From the NCBI GenBank assembly GCA_003223025.1, contig QHXR01000016.1, positions 270,971-334,970 of the forward strand: a stretch of DNA of 64,000 bases. Direction: 5' to 3'. The notes beneath the pieces were generated by a model. The model was given only the letters and a program-made list of their open reading frames with translations. It did no database searches and was not told the DNA's origin. The stretch's first letter is position 1. Every line of letters begins with the position of its first letter. This document shows positions 1 to 9,743 of the stretch, one piece after another. The DNA is from Acidobacteriota bacterium. GTDB taxonomy: Bacteria > Acidobacteriota > Blastocatellia > Pyrinomonadales > Pyrinomonadaceae. Both the position numbers and the translations under genes were made by a program.

Positions 1-3000
1 CGATCCGGCGGTGTTGTAGACGACGCTTGAGGAGACGGCGAGTGAATCGGTAGTCGGAGAATTAGTATCCCAGCGCATCGTCTTCGTGAGATTTCCCCGA
101 TATGAAAAGCTCGTCCCGTAAGCGGAATTGTGCTGCGTCGGAGACACCGACTGGCCGCTGGCAGTGTAGCCATTTTCGTCGTAGGCGTAAGTAACTTTCG
201 ACATGAGAGAGCCGCCGTCGGTTCCTTCAAACAATTTCGTTTCCGACGGAAGACCGATGATCCTCCGGTCGGTGTAGTTACTGCCGAGATTGTAAGTCGT
301 TGTTTGGGTTTTCAGAACAGTGCTTCCATCATAGACCTCGACCTTTGCGGGAAGTCCGTAGGGGAATACGCCCGTACTCGGTTCGTAATAGTAGACCTTC
401 GTCTTCTTTGTATTCGACGGATCTCCGACTTGTGATTCTTTTACGCGAGGATTGTTTTCATAGGAAATGCCGGTATTGTCCTGTGTCCAGTCCGACCATG
501 TCCAACGCTTTCGATCCGTTCCAGTACAAGTCGAAACACAGTCTTCGGTCGCGAGACTTAGTCCTTCTTTCCATCCGCTCGGCCCGTAGTGGATCTTCGT
601 ATAAAGACCGTCGGGATGACCGGCCATCGTGACCTTGACCATCGAGGTCGATTCACTTCCATTAGGTCCGCTGAATGAAGTACTCGCCGGTGCAAGGTTC
701 TCGACGTCTATCTCCTGAGGCGCACCGCCGCTCATATTAAAGTTTTCTGCTTTTGTGTACGTGTGCGTGAAGCGCGGACAGTCCGTTTGGCTCGACGATG
801 GACTTGCGAGATTTGTCGAAACGTAATTCAAGACATGGGTACTCGAATCCGCCGCGATGCTGCTGACTTTTGAAACCTGTACGTATCCGTTGTAATCGAA
901 CTTTGTCGCGCTGGCGTCGGCGTATGTGATCTTGTCAAGGACGGTCACCGCAGTACCATTCGGCGGACCGATGATAGTCGTTATCGAGGTGCTGAAATCA
1001 GTAGCGACGGTCTTGGTCGTATATGCGAACGTGGCCCATGTGTGCGTCACGGTCGATCCCGAACCGTTCGAACCTTTCCACGTTTGAGTGATCGTTCCCG
1101 GAAGACCCGTTGTGCCGTCATAGTTAACCGTGACTACTCGTCCAAGAGTGTCGGTAACTGTATCAAGTCGTCCTTCTGCGTCGTACGCGATCGAGATGTA
1201 GTTGCCGTTCGCGTCTTTGATCTGAGTACACCGGTAGGCTCCCATGCTCCACGCATAACTCATCTGCGTGCCATCCGTGGCTCTGACCGTGATGAGCAAG
1301 CCTTCGGCGGCGGCGTCATTTGGGTGCGTCGCATTGGTGACTTCCAGCTGCGCGTAGCTTGAGTCGGCCGCCTCGTAGATATTCGTGACCGCCGTCTGAC
1401 GAAACTGCACGCGACGGCCGGACGGCGTCATCATCATGTAGGCCCAGACATTCTTGGTTTGATCGGTGTCGTAATAGGTCGGCTCGATCGTCGGGAGTCC
1501 GAACCGGAATCCGGGCGATGCGTTTGAATGATCGGCATCGAAGACGATCGCGCTGCCAACCTTGGTCCAGACGAGTGAGTTGTAACTGATCCCAAAACCG
1601 GCATCCAGTCCGGATCGTCCGGGGAGGTTCACCAGGGAAGTTCCCCACGAAAAGTTCTGTGAATAAAGAGTGGTTCCCCCGACCGCGTTGCGAGGCTGGA
1701 GTCGTGCGGCCGCTAATGCGTCGCCAGTAACTTCTCCGCCGACCTGTTTGAGGTAAGCTGACGGAATAGCGGTGTCGCCCGGTACGCCAAGCGTCTGGAT
1801 ACTGTAGGAAGAGTCGCTGCTCTTCAGCGTGTACCACGATCCAGTTGTCGGTCGCCAGATCGCATAGTCCGCTTTGTTGTCTCCGTCGTAATCCCCAGGG
1901 ACGGGTTGATCTCCGTAGTTGCCCCACGCTTGTGTGTAATAAGAACCATTGTTCAAAGCACTTCGATACGCGTACCAAGTTCCGGTCGACGGACGAAAGA
2001 CTGCGGGATCGGTTTTGCCGTCACCGTCATAGTCCGCGGGGACCGGCGTGTCGATCGCGATTCCCCATGCGAAGGCATATGAACCCACTGAACTTCCGGT
2101 GATATACCAATTGCCGTTTGAAGGGCGATAGACCGCAAGATCGTTTTTTCCGTCGCCGTCATAATCGCCAGGAACCGCGATGTCACCAGAAGAACCGAGG
2201 GCAGTGGATGTATATCCTCCACTGCTTTTCGAAACCCACCACGTAGTCGTCGAAGGTCGATAGATTGCCGCGTCGGTAATACCGTCTCCGTCGTAATCGC
2301 CGGCGACCGGGACATCTCCTGCAGTTCCCCAAGAGATGGTTTGTTCGGTTGCTGAGGTGCTGGTCTTGTACTTCCAGATCCCTGCTTCAAAGATAGCCGC
2401 GTCCGTCTTGCCGTCGCCATTGAAGTCACCGGGAGCGATCCGGCCATGCGAAGAACATATCGTCGCGGGCGGTATGCAACCGACTGTGAAAAGAGATTCC
2501 GATCCGCCGTTGCTGTTTTTAACCTTGAGCTCACTGTTAGCCGAATGCCAACGTCCGATGTCTGCCTTTCCGTCGTTATCGAAGTCGAAGTCGACGACAC
2601 TCGACGGTTGCGGCGGTGCCATTGGTTCTGGGTCAATTATTACCTCAGAACTTGCGGCGGCCGGCATGAGCGCGACAATCGGCGCGAAAAACGCAAACGC
2701 CCTTTCCCCAAGTGTCGGCACATGAGCGGTCGCGAGACCTTCGGGCTGAGCAGGACCAGCAAACGCGCCTAAAAGTGTGGAAGCGGAGCTGACCACAATG
2801 GAGGCGAGATTTGGGAATCCAGATGGGCTGTGAATGATGAAAGGCTCAGCGGGCGAAGAATAAGAGACGCTGGTCTCGGTCACTTGACTGGCTTCGACGC
2901 GAAAGGCCGGACTGACTAACGCCGTGGGCGCGGCAATCAGGGCAACGAGAACCGCCGCCGTTAATTGACGGCATGACAGATGAGCGTTGAACAACTTAAC

Positions 3001-3033
3001 CGCATTCTTCCTTGCGGCAGACAGAACAAACAT
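1..3033 (-). CDS. Secreted FG-GAP/VCBS repeat and RHS-type protein (3' end outside window)
   Basis: One open frame runs from the ATG at 3033 to the window edge (1011 codons), so the C-terminus is missing. An AAGGAG Shine-Dalgarno lies 5 nt before the ATG. Residues about 18-50 form a hydrophobic Ala/Val-rich export segment. Residues about 145-430 hold six FG-GAP-like repeats with Ca-binding loops such as GDYDGDGKTD and AVYRPS. From about residue 450 the sequence becomes RHS/YD-like, with stretches such as DANGNYISIAYDAEGRL. The family is large secreted or surface proteins whose variable C-terminus, absent here, often carries a toxin or adhesin. The FG-GAP and RHS assignment is firm; the role is unknown. 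Confidence 0.85.
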   Translation of the reverse strand, partial: MFVLSAARKNAVKLFNAHLSCRQLTAAVLVALIAAPTALVSPAFRVEASQVTETSVSYSSPAEPFIIHSPSGFPNLASIVVSSASTLLGAFAGPAQPEGLATAHVPTLGERAFAFFAPIVALMPAAASSEVIIDPEPMAPPQPSSVVDFDFDNDGKADIGRWHSANSELKVKNSNGGSESLFTVGCIPPATICSSHGRIAPGDFNGDGKTDAAIFEAGIWKYKTSTSATEQTISWGTAGDVPVAGDYDGDGITDAAIYRPSTTTWWVSKSSGGYTSTALGSSGDIAVPGDYDGDGKNDLAVYRPSNGNWYITGSSVGSYAFAWGIAIDTPVPADYDGDGKTDPAVFRPSTGTWYAYRSALNNGSYYTQAWGNYGDQPVPGDYDGDNKADYAIWRPTTGSWYTLKSSDSSYSIQTLGVPGDTAIPSAYLKQVGGEVTGDALAAARLQPRNAVGGTTLYSQNFSWGTSLVNLPGRSGLDAGFGISYNSLVWTKVGSAIVFDADHSNASPGFRFGLPTIEPTYYDTDQTKNVWAYMMMTPSGRRVQFRQTAVTNIYEAADSSYAQLEVTNATHPNDAAAEGLLITVRATDGTQMSYAWSMGAYRCTQIKDANGNYISIAYDAEGRLDTVTDTLGRVVTVNYDGTTGLPGTITQTWKGSNGSGSTVTHTWATFAYTTKTVATDFSTSITTIIGPPNGTAVTVLDKITYADASATKFDYNGYVQVSKVSSIAADSSTHVLNYVSTNLASPSSSQTDCPRFTHTYTKAENFNMSGGAPQEIDVENLAPASTSFSGPNGSESTSMVKVTMAGHPDGLYTKIHYGPSGWKEGLSLATEDCVSTCTGTDRKRWTWSDWTQDNTGISYENNPRVKESQVGDPSNTKKTKVYYYEPSTGVFPYGLPAKVEVYDGSTVLKTQTTTYNLGSNYTDRRIIGLPSETKLFEGTDGGSLMSKVTYAYDENGYTASGQSVSPTQHNSAYGTSFSYRGNLTKTMRWDTNSPTTDSLAVSSSVVYNTAGS

Positions 3034-3278
3034 TAAAACTCCTTAGAGATCGAAGTGCTTTGAAAAAGTATTTTGTATCGGAAGAACTAGATCACTAAGG
3101 GGGGTATGTGGAGGCTTTTGGGTCGCCGAATCCTAACTTCTGTCGACAAAAATAAAAAAACTAAGGCGTTAGACTCGCATTTGAGATTTCGGATGTCAAA
3201 GGACCTGCGCAAGAAAATCTTCTTTGAACACCGAAAAGCTTGTCCCCAACTTGATTACGATTTCCCTGAGCTCGGCTA

Positions 3279-5396
3279 TTAATTCTTACCAGAACCAAAT
3301 TTCTTCCTCACGCGATCCACATCCTTAGACTCTGAAAAGAGCTTTGCCGCTCGATTCCATGACGCGCGGGCGAGTTCGGACTTCCCTTCCTTCTCGTAAA
3401 CGTCGCCGAGATGTTCATGGATCGTTCCGGAGCTTGAGTCCAACCGGAGAGCTTCTTTCAAATTCGCCTCCGCATCAGCTAACTTTCCGAGCCTGAAATA
3501 TGCCCAGCCGAGACTGTCGAGATATGAAGGATTCGTCGGATCGATCTTTACCGCTTGCTGGATCAAACCGAGCGCTTCCTGAAGTTTGTCATCTCGATCG
3601 AGGAGAAAATATCCGAGATTGTTGAGTGCGATCGGATTTCCCGGTGTCTCTTTCAATAGCTCGCGCAATGTCGCTTCGGCACCTTTGACGTCGCCGGACA
3701 TCTGCTGCGCCGTGGCGAGCGTCAGACGCGCGATCTGCTTTCGCTCGGCCCCGCGTGCGACGGCATACGCCTGATTCGCGGCGGCGGCGGCGTCTTTGCC
3801 GCGCTTCGCCTGCGTGTACAAATTCGATATGAACAGATAGTTCGAGAACGCATCGGACGACGGCACGGCTACGACGACGGATTCGGTTCCACCCGGAGAT
3901 GCGTTCGCCGACGGCGGCGTAACTGCCGGAGCATCGATCAGCTTCTTGATCAAAGCGACCGCTTCGTCGACTTTCCCGGTCTCGGTGAGGAGCGTTGCTT
4001 CGAGTCGGATCAGACCGTAGTCGTTCGGCTCGCGAGTTCTCACCTGTCTGATCTCGACGAGAGCTCCGGCGCGATCACCTGATTCCCGAAGCAGAGAGAT
4101 CATCTCTCGATCGGCAAAGAGGTCCTCAGGCCCGAGAGCCTTTCGCGCACGCTCGATGACTGCTTTCGCATCGTTGACACGATTCGCAGTTTTCAGAAGC
4201 TGGATCATCTTGCCGAATACGTGTAGAGCAAAATCCCGCTCGGTCTCTACGAGAGGTGCCACACCGTCGATCCCTCGCGATGTCAACGCGGATTCATACG
4301 CTGAGAGAGAATCCGAGACGCGATCGCCCCGTGCGAGGATATCGCCGAGAGTTACTTGTAAAACCGATGCAGAAGCTCGATCAGTCGAAAGTAGCTTTGC
4401 GGACGTTTCCCTGAGGAGTTTTGCCGCGTCATCACCCTTCCCGCTCTGCGCCTGAACCTGAGCGAGCAGATTTATCATCGCGACGTTCGTAGGATTCGCG
4501 TAGACCGCCTGTTTCAATGCTTCGACAGCGATCGCTGCGGATTCGGGACTCGCGTTCTCGACTGCTTCCCGTAAGAGATCGACGGCGTTGAAGTTATCCG
4601 GATCATCCGCGACCAGTGAGCTCAGCGTCTCGATCGCTTCCCTTGTCCGGCCCAACTTTAGAAGAATGGTGCCCAGCTTCAGCGACGCAGTCTCGGGGGC
4701 CAACGTTGCTCCGCCCGTCAGCATTTGATAGAAGCGCGTTTCGACCGGGGCCGCTGCGCTGATCCATTTTCTCAACGCATCTACCTGCTCATCAGATTTT
4801 CCAGTACGGTCGTAAAGATCGCTGAGGAATGCCCAACCTTCCGCGTTTCGCGGATCGAGCCGGACGACCTGATTCCATTCGCCGATCGCTTTAGCTCCAA
4901 TTTCGGGACGGAAAGTTCCGTTGACGAGATGAGATTGAAATGTATACAGCCGGGCAAGTATTCGCCGGGCTCCGAAATTGTTCGGGTTAACTTTTACGGA
5001 AAGCTGTGCGAGCTTTATCGCTTCATCGACATCCTGCGGCTGGCCGTTTATCGCAAGCTCGGAAAGTGCGGTGTAACCTTCGGAAAGAAGCGGGTCGAGC
5101 TCAACCGATTCCTGAAATGCGATCTTCGCGAGCCTGGCATTGTTCTGCCGGGCAGTCGGCGATCGGAGACGGTCAGCGCTCCAGATATAACGCTGACCCT
5201 CGAGAAGCTTTGCGTATGCTTTTTCTTTCTGTTCGCGCGGCGTGACATGCTCCGGCCGCATCGAGTCGAGAACCTTGGCGAACTGCTCCGAGGCTTTTGG
5301 CAGCGACGGCATGGGTGGCAACACTTCGGTTTGAGAAAAAGCGGTGCCGACTGAAGCAAGCAAAAGAACTATTGGAAAAACTATCTTGAAGATCAT
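3279..5396 (-). CDS. Exported tetratricopeptide repeat protein
   Basis: The 705-residue protein has a signal peptide (MIFKIVFPIVLLLASVGTAFSQ). The rest is mostly helical TPR-like repeats; the clearest are in the last 150 residues (NNLGYFLLDRDDKLQEAL, YLDSLGWAYFRLGKLADAE). It lies downstream of the BamD-like gene on the same strand, with 103 bp between them containing a possible hairpin. It is probably a periplasmic scaffold for protein-protein contacts. No catalytic motif is seen, so the specific role is unknown. Confidence 0.8.
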   Translation of the reverse strand: MIFKIVFPIVLLLASVGTAFSQTEVLPPMPSLPKASEQFAKVLDSMRPEHVTPREQKEKAYAKLLEGQRYIWSADRLRSPTARQNNARLAKIAFQESVELDPLLSEGYTALSELAINGQPQDVDEAIKLAQLSVKVNPNNFGARRILARLYTFQSHLVNGTFRPEIGAKAIGEWNQVVRLDPRNAEGWAFLSDLYDRTGKSDEQVDALRKWISAAAPVETRFYQMLTGGATLAPETASLKLGTILLKLGRTREAIETLSSLVADDPDNFNAVDLLREAVENASPESAAIAVEALKQAVYANPTNVAMINLLAQVQAQSGKGDDAAKLLRETSAKLLSTDRASASVLQVTLGDILARGDRVSDSLSAYESALTSRGIDGVAPLVETERDFALHVFGKMIQLLKTANRVNDAKAVIERARKALGPEDLFADREMISLLRESGDRAGALVEIRQVRTREPNDYGLIRLEATLLTETGKVDEAVALIKKLIDAPAVTPPSANASPGGTESVVVAVPSSDAFSNYLFISNLYTQAKRGKDAAAAANQAYAVARGAERKQIARLTLATAQQMSGDVKGAEATLRELLKETPGNPIALNNLGYFLLDRDDKLQEALGLIQQAVKIDPTNPSYLDSLGWAYFRLGKLADAEANLKEALRLDSSSGTIHEHLGDVYEKEGKSELARASWNRAAKLFSESKDVDRVRKKFGSGKN

Positions 5397-5439
5397 TTAG
5401 ATTCGTGTCCCGGGCTCGGACCTGACTTGTAATAGATAA

Positions 5440-5464
5440 GGCGGTTCCCGCAATAGAAACCGCC
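5440..5464 (-). terminator. Possible hairpin between BamD-like and TPR genes
   Basis: Seven-bp perfect stem (GGCGGTT/AACCGCC) with an 11-nt loop, just downstream of the BamD-like stop on the minus strand. The following sequence is only moderately T-rich, so termination is uncertain. Confidence 0.35.
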
Positions 5465-5499
5465 CGTTAATAATCTCCGACCCGCATCCCGACTAAAAG

Positions 5500-7029
5500 C
5501 TATTTTTTCTCGGGCTGCGTCTGTCGCGCCGGTTGCGGTGCGACTGCCTGTCGCTGAGAGATCACCGTCGTCAGAGCCTGGGGAATTTGATTACTCAGAA
5601 TATCGCCCTGATTCTCGATGACCTGATCGATGAGCTCAAACTTCTCTTTGTCGAAGTCGTTCGTCATCAGAACCCCGTTCTTGTCGATCGTCATCGGATA
5701 GATGCCGAACAACTGGTTCTTGAAATTTGCGAAGAACGAAGCACTCTCCGGCGGAAGAACTTTCATTCTTTCAGCACTCGTCTCCGGGATCGGCGCTCCG
5801 ATAATGCCGAGCTGCTCTTTCGCTTTGTCGACCCATTCGCTGTTCGGATAATGGCTGACGATGCGTTGGAAGTAACGAGCGGCCTGGTCCGTTTCTTCTT
5901 CGACGAGGTAAGTAACGGCGAGCTTGTAAAGCGCCTCATCCGCAAAACTAAAGTTCGGATATTTTTCGACGATCTCGCGGTATCTGGACTGAGCTCCTTT
6001 TAATCCGCCTTTCTTTTGATCGACCGCCTGCGTGTAGTAATAGTTCGCGACGTAAAGTCCGTGCAAACCGAGGTTGTCTTGAACTTCGTTGAGACGCTTA
6101 ACCGCCTCTTCCTTCAGGATCGAGTTCGGATACTGCTGCATCAACGCTTTCAGTCGGATCTCCGCACGACGTGCGTGAGTCGCGTCACGATCGGGCAGAC
6201 CAACCTGTCGCATCTCCGATTCGCTGATCTTCAGAATGACGCGATCCGCCAGCGGATGCGTCGGGAAGAACGTCAGCCAATCCTGATATGCTGCGATCGC
6301 CTGGATCAGCGCGCTGGTCGATCCTTCGAGGTAAAACGAATCCGCGACTGCGAGCTTCGACATCGGAAGATAAGGTGAGTCGGGATAAGTCGTGATGATC
6401 GTCTGGAACAAAAGCCGGCCGACATCGAAATTCTTTTTTCTAACTTCGCGGGTCGCGACGATGAAAAGCTCGCGATCGCGTCCGGGTGTGACGGTTCCGA
6501 TCAGCTCGTCGAACTCGTCATTTCCGCCACCGCCGAAGATCCCGAGGAATTTCTTTTTCTTTTTGATCTCGCGGGTTTTGCCCTCAGAGGATTCAGGATT
6601 TGCACGAGCCTGTGCCGTTTCCGTCTGGAGCGTATCCGCGCGTCGCTGCAGGTCAGCGACTTCGCCTTCGAGACGTTCAAGATCACCGGCTTCATACTTT
6701 TCAGACCTGTCGACTTTGCCGCGAATGCTGTTCACTTCTGATTGAAGGCTCGCGGCTTCTTTTTCGACAGCCTTCAAGCGGGCGTACGGAGTCTCGAGAT
6801 TCTCTTTCGAACCTTTGTCCTTTTTATCGCTCTTGTCATCGCTAGTCTCTTGCTTCAGAACCGTCGCGGCACTCGCCGCTGAACGACGCATCGTCTCGAG
6901 CTTCTGCCGCATGACTTCAAGCCGTTGGGCCGGCGAACCGTCACCCGCTTTCTGTGCGAAAGCTCCGCCGGCAAGCAATAACGTCAGGAGCAAAAATGAA
7001 GCGAGAATATCTCGTTTTCTAAAAACCAT
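5500..7029 (-). CDS. BamD/YbgF-like outer-membrane assembly TPR protein
   Basis: The 509-residue protein has a signal peptide ending at GGAFAQ. Residues about 25-160 are charged and likely coiled coil (KAVEKEAASLQSEV, LERLEGEVADLQRR). Residues about 180-420 carry TPR units of the BamD/YfiO type (FDVGRLLFQTIITTYPDSPY, ADEALYKLAVTYLVEEETD). BamD helps fold outer-membrane beta-barrels. This protein is longer than a typical BamD (about 245 residues) and shows no lipobox cysteine, so it may be a periplasmic relative. The N-terminal coiled coil plus C-terminal TPR layout also resembles YbgF/CpoB. Confidence 0.7.
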   Translation of the reverse strand: MVFRKRDILASFLLLTLLLAGGAFAQKAGDGSPAQRLEVMRQKLETMRRSAASAATVLKQETSDDKSDKKDKGSKENLETPYARLKAVEKEAASLQSEVNSIRGKVDRSEKYEAGDLERLEGEVADLQRRADTLQTETAQARANPESSEGKTREIKKKKKFLGIFGGGGNDEFDELIGTVTPGRDRELFIVATREVRKKNFDVGRLLFQTIITTYPDSPYLPMSKLAVADSFYLEGSTSALIQAIAAYQDWLTFFPTHPLADRVILKISESEMRQVGLPDRDATHARRAEIRLKALMQQYPNSILKEEAVKRLNEVQDNLGLHGLYVANYYYTQAVDQKKGGLKGAQSRYREIVEKYPNFSFADEALYKLAVTYLVEEETDQAARYFQRIVSHYPNSEWVDKAKEQLGIIGAPIPETSAERMKVLPPESASFFANFKNQLFGIYPMTIDKNGVLMTNDFDKEKFELIDQVIENQGDILSNQIPQALTTVISQRQAVAPQPARQTQPEKK

Positions 7030-7048
7030 AATTCCTCTACCTGTAAAT

Positions 7049-7711
7049 CTAAGCCCAGGCCGTGCCTTTATCGATCAGTTCCCTCACCGCCTCGGCAGGA
7101 TTGCCACGACCATAAACCGCGGATCCCGCGACTATGATCTCGGCCCCCGAGCGAACGATCTCCGCAATGTTTCCGGCGTCGATACCGCCGTCGATCTCGA
7201 TTCGAGTCGAGAGTCCGCGGTCATCGATCATCTTTTTCAAACGCCGAAGCTTGTCGACCGAGGTTGGGATGAAGGACTGACCTCCGAATCCCGGATTCAC
7301 TGACATCAAAAGGACAAAGTCGGCGTATGGGAGTGCTTCTTCGAGAGACGAAAGCGGTGTCCCCGGATTTATGGCGATCCCGGCTTTCGCACCTGCTTCT
7401 TTAATTGCGACCAGCGTCCGCTGTAGATGAACATCCGCTTCAACGTGGACCGAAACCATGTCGGCGCCCGCCTCGACAAACTGGACGGCGTAACGGCTCG
7501 GCTCTTCGATCATCAAATGCGTGTCGATCGTAAGCTTCGTCGCTTTTCGCAACGATTTTACGACCGGCAGTCCGATGGTGATGTTCGGGACGAAATGGCC
7601 GTCCATTACATCGACGTGGAGCACTTTTGCACCGCCAGACTCAACTGCAGCGATCTCGTCTGCGAGTTTCGTAAAATCTGCCGAGAGGATCGACGGAGCT
7701 ATTTCAAACAT
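7049..7711 (-). CDS. rpe: Ribulose-phosphate 3-epimerase
   Basis: The 220-residue TIM-barrel enzyme interconverts ribulose 5-phosphate and xylulose 5-phosphate in the pentose phosphate pathway. The start is canonical (MFEIAPSILSADFTKL). Family motifs are present: HVDVMDGHFVPNIT (metal-binding His/Asp), DTHLMIEEP, LLMSVNPGFGGQSF and EIDGGIDAGNI, the last with the second catalytic Asp. Length is normal. It follows the PASTA gene by 72 bp, a common order in def-fmt-rsmB clusters. A second pentose-pathway gene, gnd, lies at 50112-51530. Confidence 0.97.
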   Translation of the reverse strand: MFEIAPSILSADFTKLADEIAAVESGGAKVLHVDVMDGHFVPNITIGLPVVKSLRKATKLTIDTHLMIEEPSRYAVQFVEAGADMVSVHVEADVHLQRTLVAIKEAGAKAGIAINPGTPLSSLEEALPYADFVLLMSVNPGFGGQSFIPTSVDKLRRLKKMIDDRGLSTRIEIDGGIDAGNIAEIVRSGAEIIVAGSAVYGRGNPAEAVRELIDKGTAWA

Positions 7712-7783
7712 GCACTAATTTTGCTTTCCGTTTGTTGCAGTTAGGACGTTCTCAGTTGCATCGGTTTAGAGATGCGCATCGGG

Positions 7784-8404
7784 TCAATTCTTCGGCTTAT
7801 CTGCCGGCGAGTTCTTAGGCTTTGGCTCGGACGCGGGTTCTTTTGCTTTCTCCGGCACTTTCTTTTCAGCGTCGTCCGCCTTTGCGGGCGTATCCAGCGG
7901 CTTTGCGTCCGTACTCGTATTCGTCGCAGTGTTTGCTATGACATCGCGGGTCGTGTCGGCCTTTTTCTTATTCGTATTTGAATTGGTCTTCTTCTTAGGC
8001 TTATCAGAGATCATCTCCTCGATCTTCTCCGAATCGTCCGTCTCGACGTCGTTCTTCAGCGACGGCGGCGGCGTTTCGCCATTTGATGCACCCGCTTTGC
8101 TTACGACGACCGAGATCCACTGACCTGTCTTAACCGTCTCGCCCGCTTTCGGGAGTTGTTCAAGCACAGTGTTTATCTGATCCTCACTGACCCGATCCGC
8201 ACGTTTTCTTATCTTCAGCCCAAGCGATGCGAGCTCCTTTTCGCTTTCGACAAAATCTTTGCCGACGATCTCAGGAACCTTGATCTCCGAACCCGTCAAA
8301 GACATGTAGACGACGCCGGCCATTCCACTCAGGAATGCCGCGAGCAAAATCGCTACCATGACAAGTTTGCCTAAAGCCGAAAAACCTTTTGAGATAATGC
8401 TCAT
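7784..8404 (-). CDS. Membrane-anchored PASTA-domain protein
   Basis: I place the start at the ATG at 8404 (MSIISKGFSALGKL). An upstream extension to 8587 would overlap rsmB by 125 bp and reads as a shadow of it. The 206-residue protein has one membrane helix (residues about 12-34), then one PASTA domain at about 40-105 (VPEIVGKDFVESEKELASLG). A Lys/Asp/Pro-rich disordered tail follows. PASTA domains bind peptidoglycan or beta-lactams in penicillin-binding proteins and Stk kinases, but no enzymatic domain is attached here. It lies between rsmB and rpe, where Stk-type PASTA genes often sit. Confidence 0.8.
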   Translation of the reverse strand: MSIISKGFSALGKLVMVAILLAAFLSGMAGVVYMSLTGSEIKVPEIVGKDFVESEKELASLGLKIRKRADRVSEDQINTVLEQLPKAGETVKTGQWISVVVSKAGASNGETPPPSLKNDVETDDSEKIEEMISDKPKKKTNSNTNKKKADTTRDVIANTATNTSTDAKPLDTPAKADDAEKKVPEKAKEPASEPKPKNSPADKPKN

Positions 8405-8462
8405 GCGAGAACCAAACCAAAGCGAAAGTCTAGCATTTTTTGATATAACACGGAATTCGGGC

Positions 8463-9743
8463 CTAACGGTTTTGCCTGCGGAATTCCGCGATGAAAAATC
8501 CGTCCATTCCGTCCCGATGCGGAAACGTTCGGGCAAAACCATCGGCCGTTGCGAATCTAGTCGGAGCTGAACTCGTCGATTGCTCAAACTGCTCCGCTTG
8601 ACTTAAGAACTCACGACAAACGACTTCGTTCTCCTCAGTCTGGATCGAGCACGTTGAATAGATCAATCGACCGCCGGGCCGTACCACCTTTGATGCGTTC
8701 TCCAAGATGCCGCGTTGTTTGGTCGATAATTCGGCAAAATCCCCCGATTCAAGGAAATATCTGATCTCCGGGTTATGGCGGATCGTTCCCGTCCCCGAAC
8801 ACGGAGCATCGACGAGGACCGTGTCGAAGCTTTCATCCGCGAACGGAAGCTCGGATTCTGCGTCGTATTGAACAATATTCACGAAACTCGCGTCCTGACG
8901 CTTGCAGGTCGCCTTCAAAAGCGTGGCACGCGATGCATGAATATCACCGGCGACTAAAAGTTTACCGCGAGCATGACTCGCGACCAGCGTCGTCTTCCCG
9001 CCCGGAGCAGCACAGACATCCAGAAAGCGTTCGCCCATGTTGGAAGCCGCGATCTGCGCAACGAGCTGCGAAGCTTCATCCTGAAAATATATCTCGCCCG
9101 CGTCTGCAAGCTGCCGCAATGAACTATCGATCGAAGTCGTTGTATACGCTCCGTCGACGCTCGTACTTTTTTCGTAACCCGTCGGAGCATTCTTTCCGCG
9201 AGCGGTCATTCGAAAGGCGGCTCTCGGGATTTCGTTGTTTGCTGTGGCAATTTCCTTGGCAGTCTCGAATCCGAAATCGTCTATCCATTTCTCGATAAGC
9301 CATCGCGGATGCGAAGTCTCGACCGACACCCGCTCGACATCATCGTTGAACGATAGCTCCGGCGCTTTTTCCGATAAGCGTCTGAGCACCGCGTTGACGA
9401 GCCCCTTCGCGGATGTCTTCTTCGCCATCTGTACGAGATTCACGCTTTCGTTTATTGCCGAATACGCGGGGATCTTTTCGAGAAACAAGATTTGATAAGC
9501 ACCGAGACGAAGCGAATTTCTGACGGCATGATCGAGACGCTTGGCTCCCGTGTGATGATCGATGACGCGGTCGAGATAGATCTGTCGGCGAAGAACTCCG
9601 AGAACGAGCTCATGGCAAAGTCCACGATCGTTCGTCGCGAGATTCTCTTCGTACTCGGGCAGAAGCACCGATGAGAACGCACGCGTCGAGTCGATCCGGT
9701 TAAGGATCTCGAACGCCGCCTTGCGTGCGGGTGAAATTTTCAT
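8463..9743 (-). CDS. rsmB: 16S rRNA (cytosine-967-C5) methyltransferase RsmB
   Basis: The 426-residue protein combines an N-terminal NusB-like RNA-binding domain (residues about 1-140) with a SAM-dependent NOL1/NOP2/Sun domain. The SAM loop DVCAAPGGKTTLVA is clear. The motif IV cysteine is in VDAPCSGTGTIRHNPEIR and the catalytic cysteine is in YSTCSIQTEENE. Its start overlaps the trhO stop by 4 bp (ATGA), so translation is probably coupled. It belongs to the def-fmt-rsmB translation cluster. Confidence 0.96.
   Translation of the reverse strand: MKISPARKAAFEILNRIDSTRAFSSVLLPEYEENLATNDRGLCHELVLGVLRRQIYLDRVIDHHTGAKRLDHAVRNSLRLGAYQILFLEKIPAYSAINESVNLVQMAKKTSAKGLVNAVLRRLSEKAPELSFNDDVERVSVETSHPRWLIEKWIDDFGFETAKEIATANNEIPRAAFRMTARGKNAPTGYEKSTSVDGAYTTTSIDSSLRQLADAGEIYFQDEASQLVAQIAASNMGERFLDVCAAPGGKTTLVASHARGKLLVAGDIHASRATLLKATCKRQDASFVNIVQYDAESELPFADESFDTVLVDAPCSGTGTIRHNPEIRYFLESGDFAELSTKQRGILENASKVVRPGGRLIYSTCSIQTEENEVVCREFLSQAEQFEQSTSSAPTRFATADGFARTFPHRDGMDGFFIAEFRRQNR

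Noticed and set aside
4725-5354. Open frame of 209 codons opposite the TPR gene
   Set aside because: It lies fully antisense to a protein with a signal peptide and TPRs and has no recognisable domain; a shadow of codon bias.
8405-8587. N-terminal extension of the PASTA protein
   Set aside because: It overlaps rsmB by 125 bp and the residues before the membrane helix look like an out-of-frame reading of rsmB.
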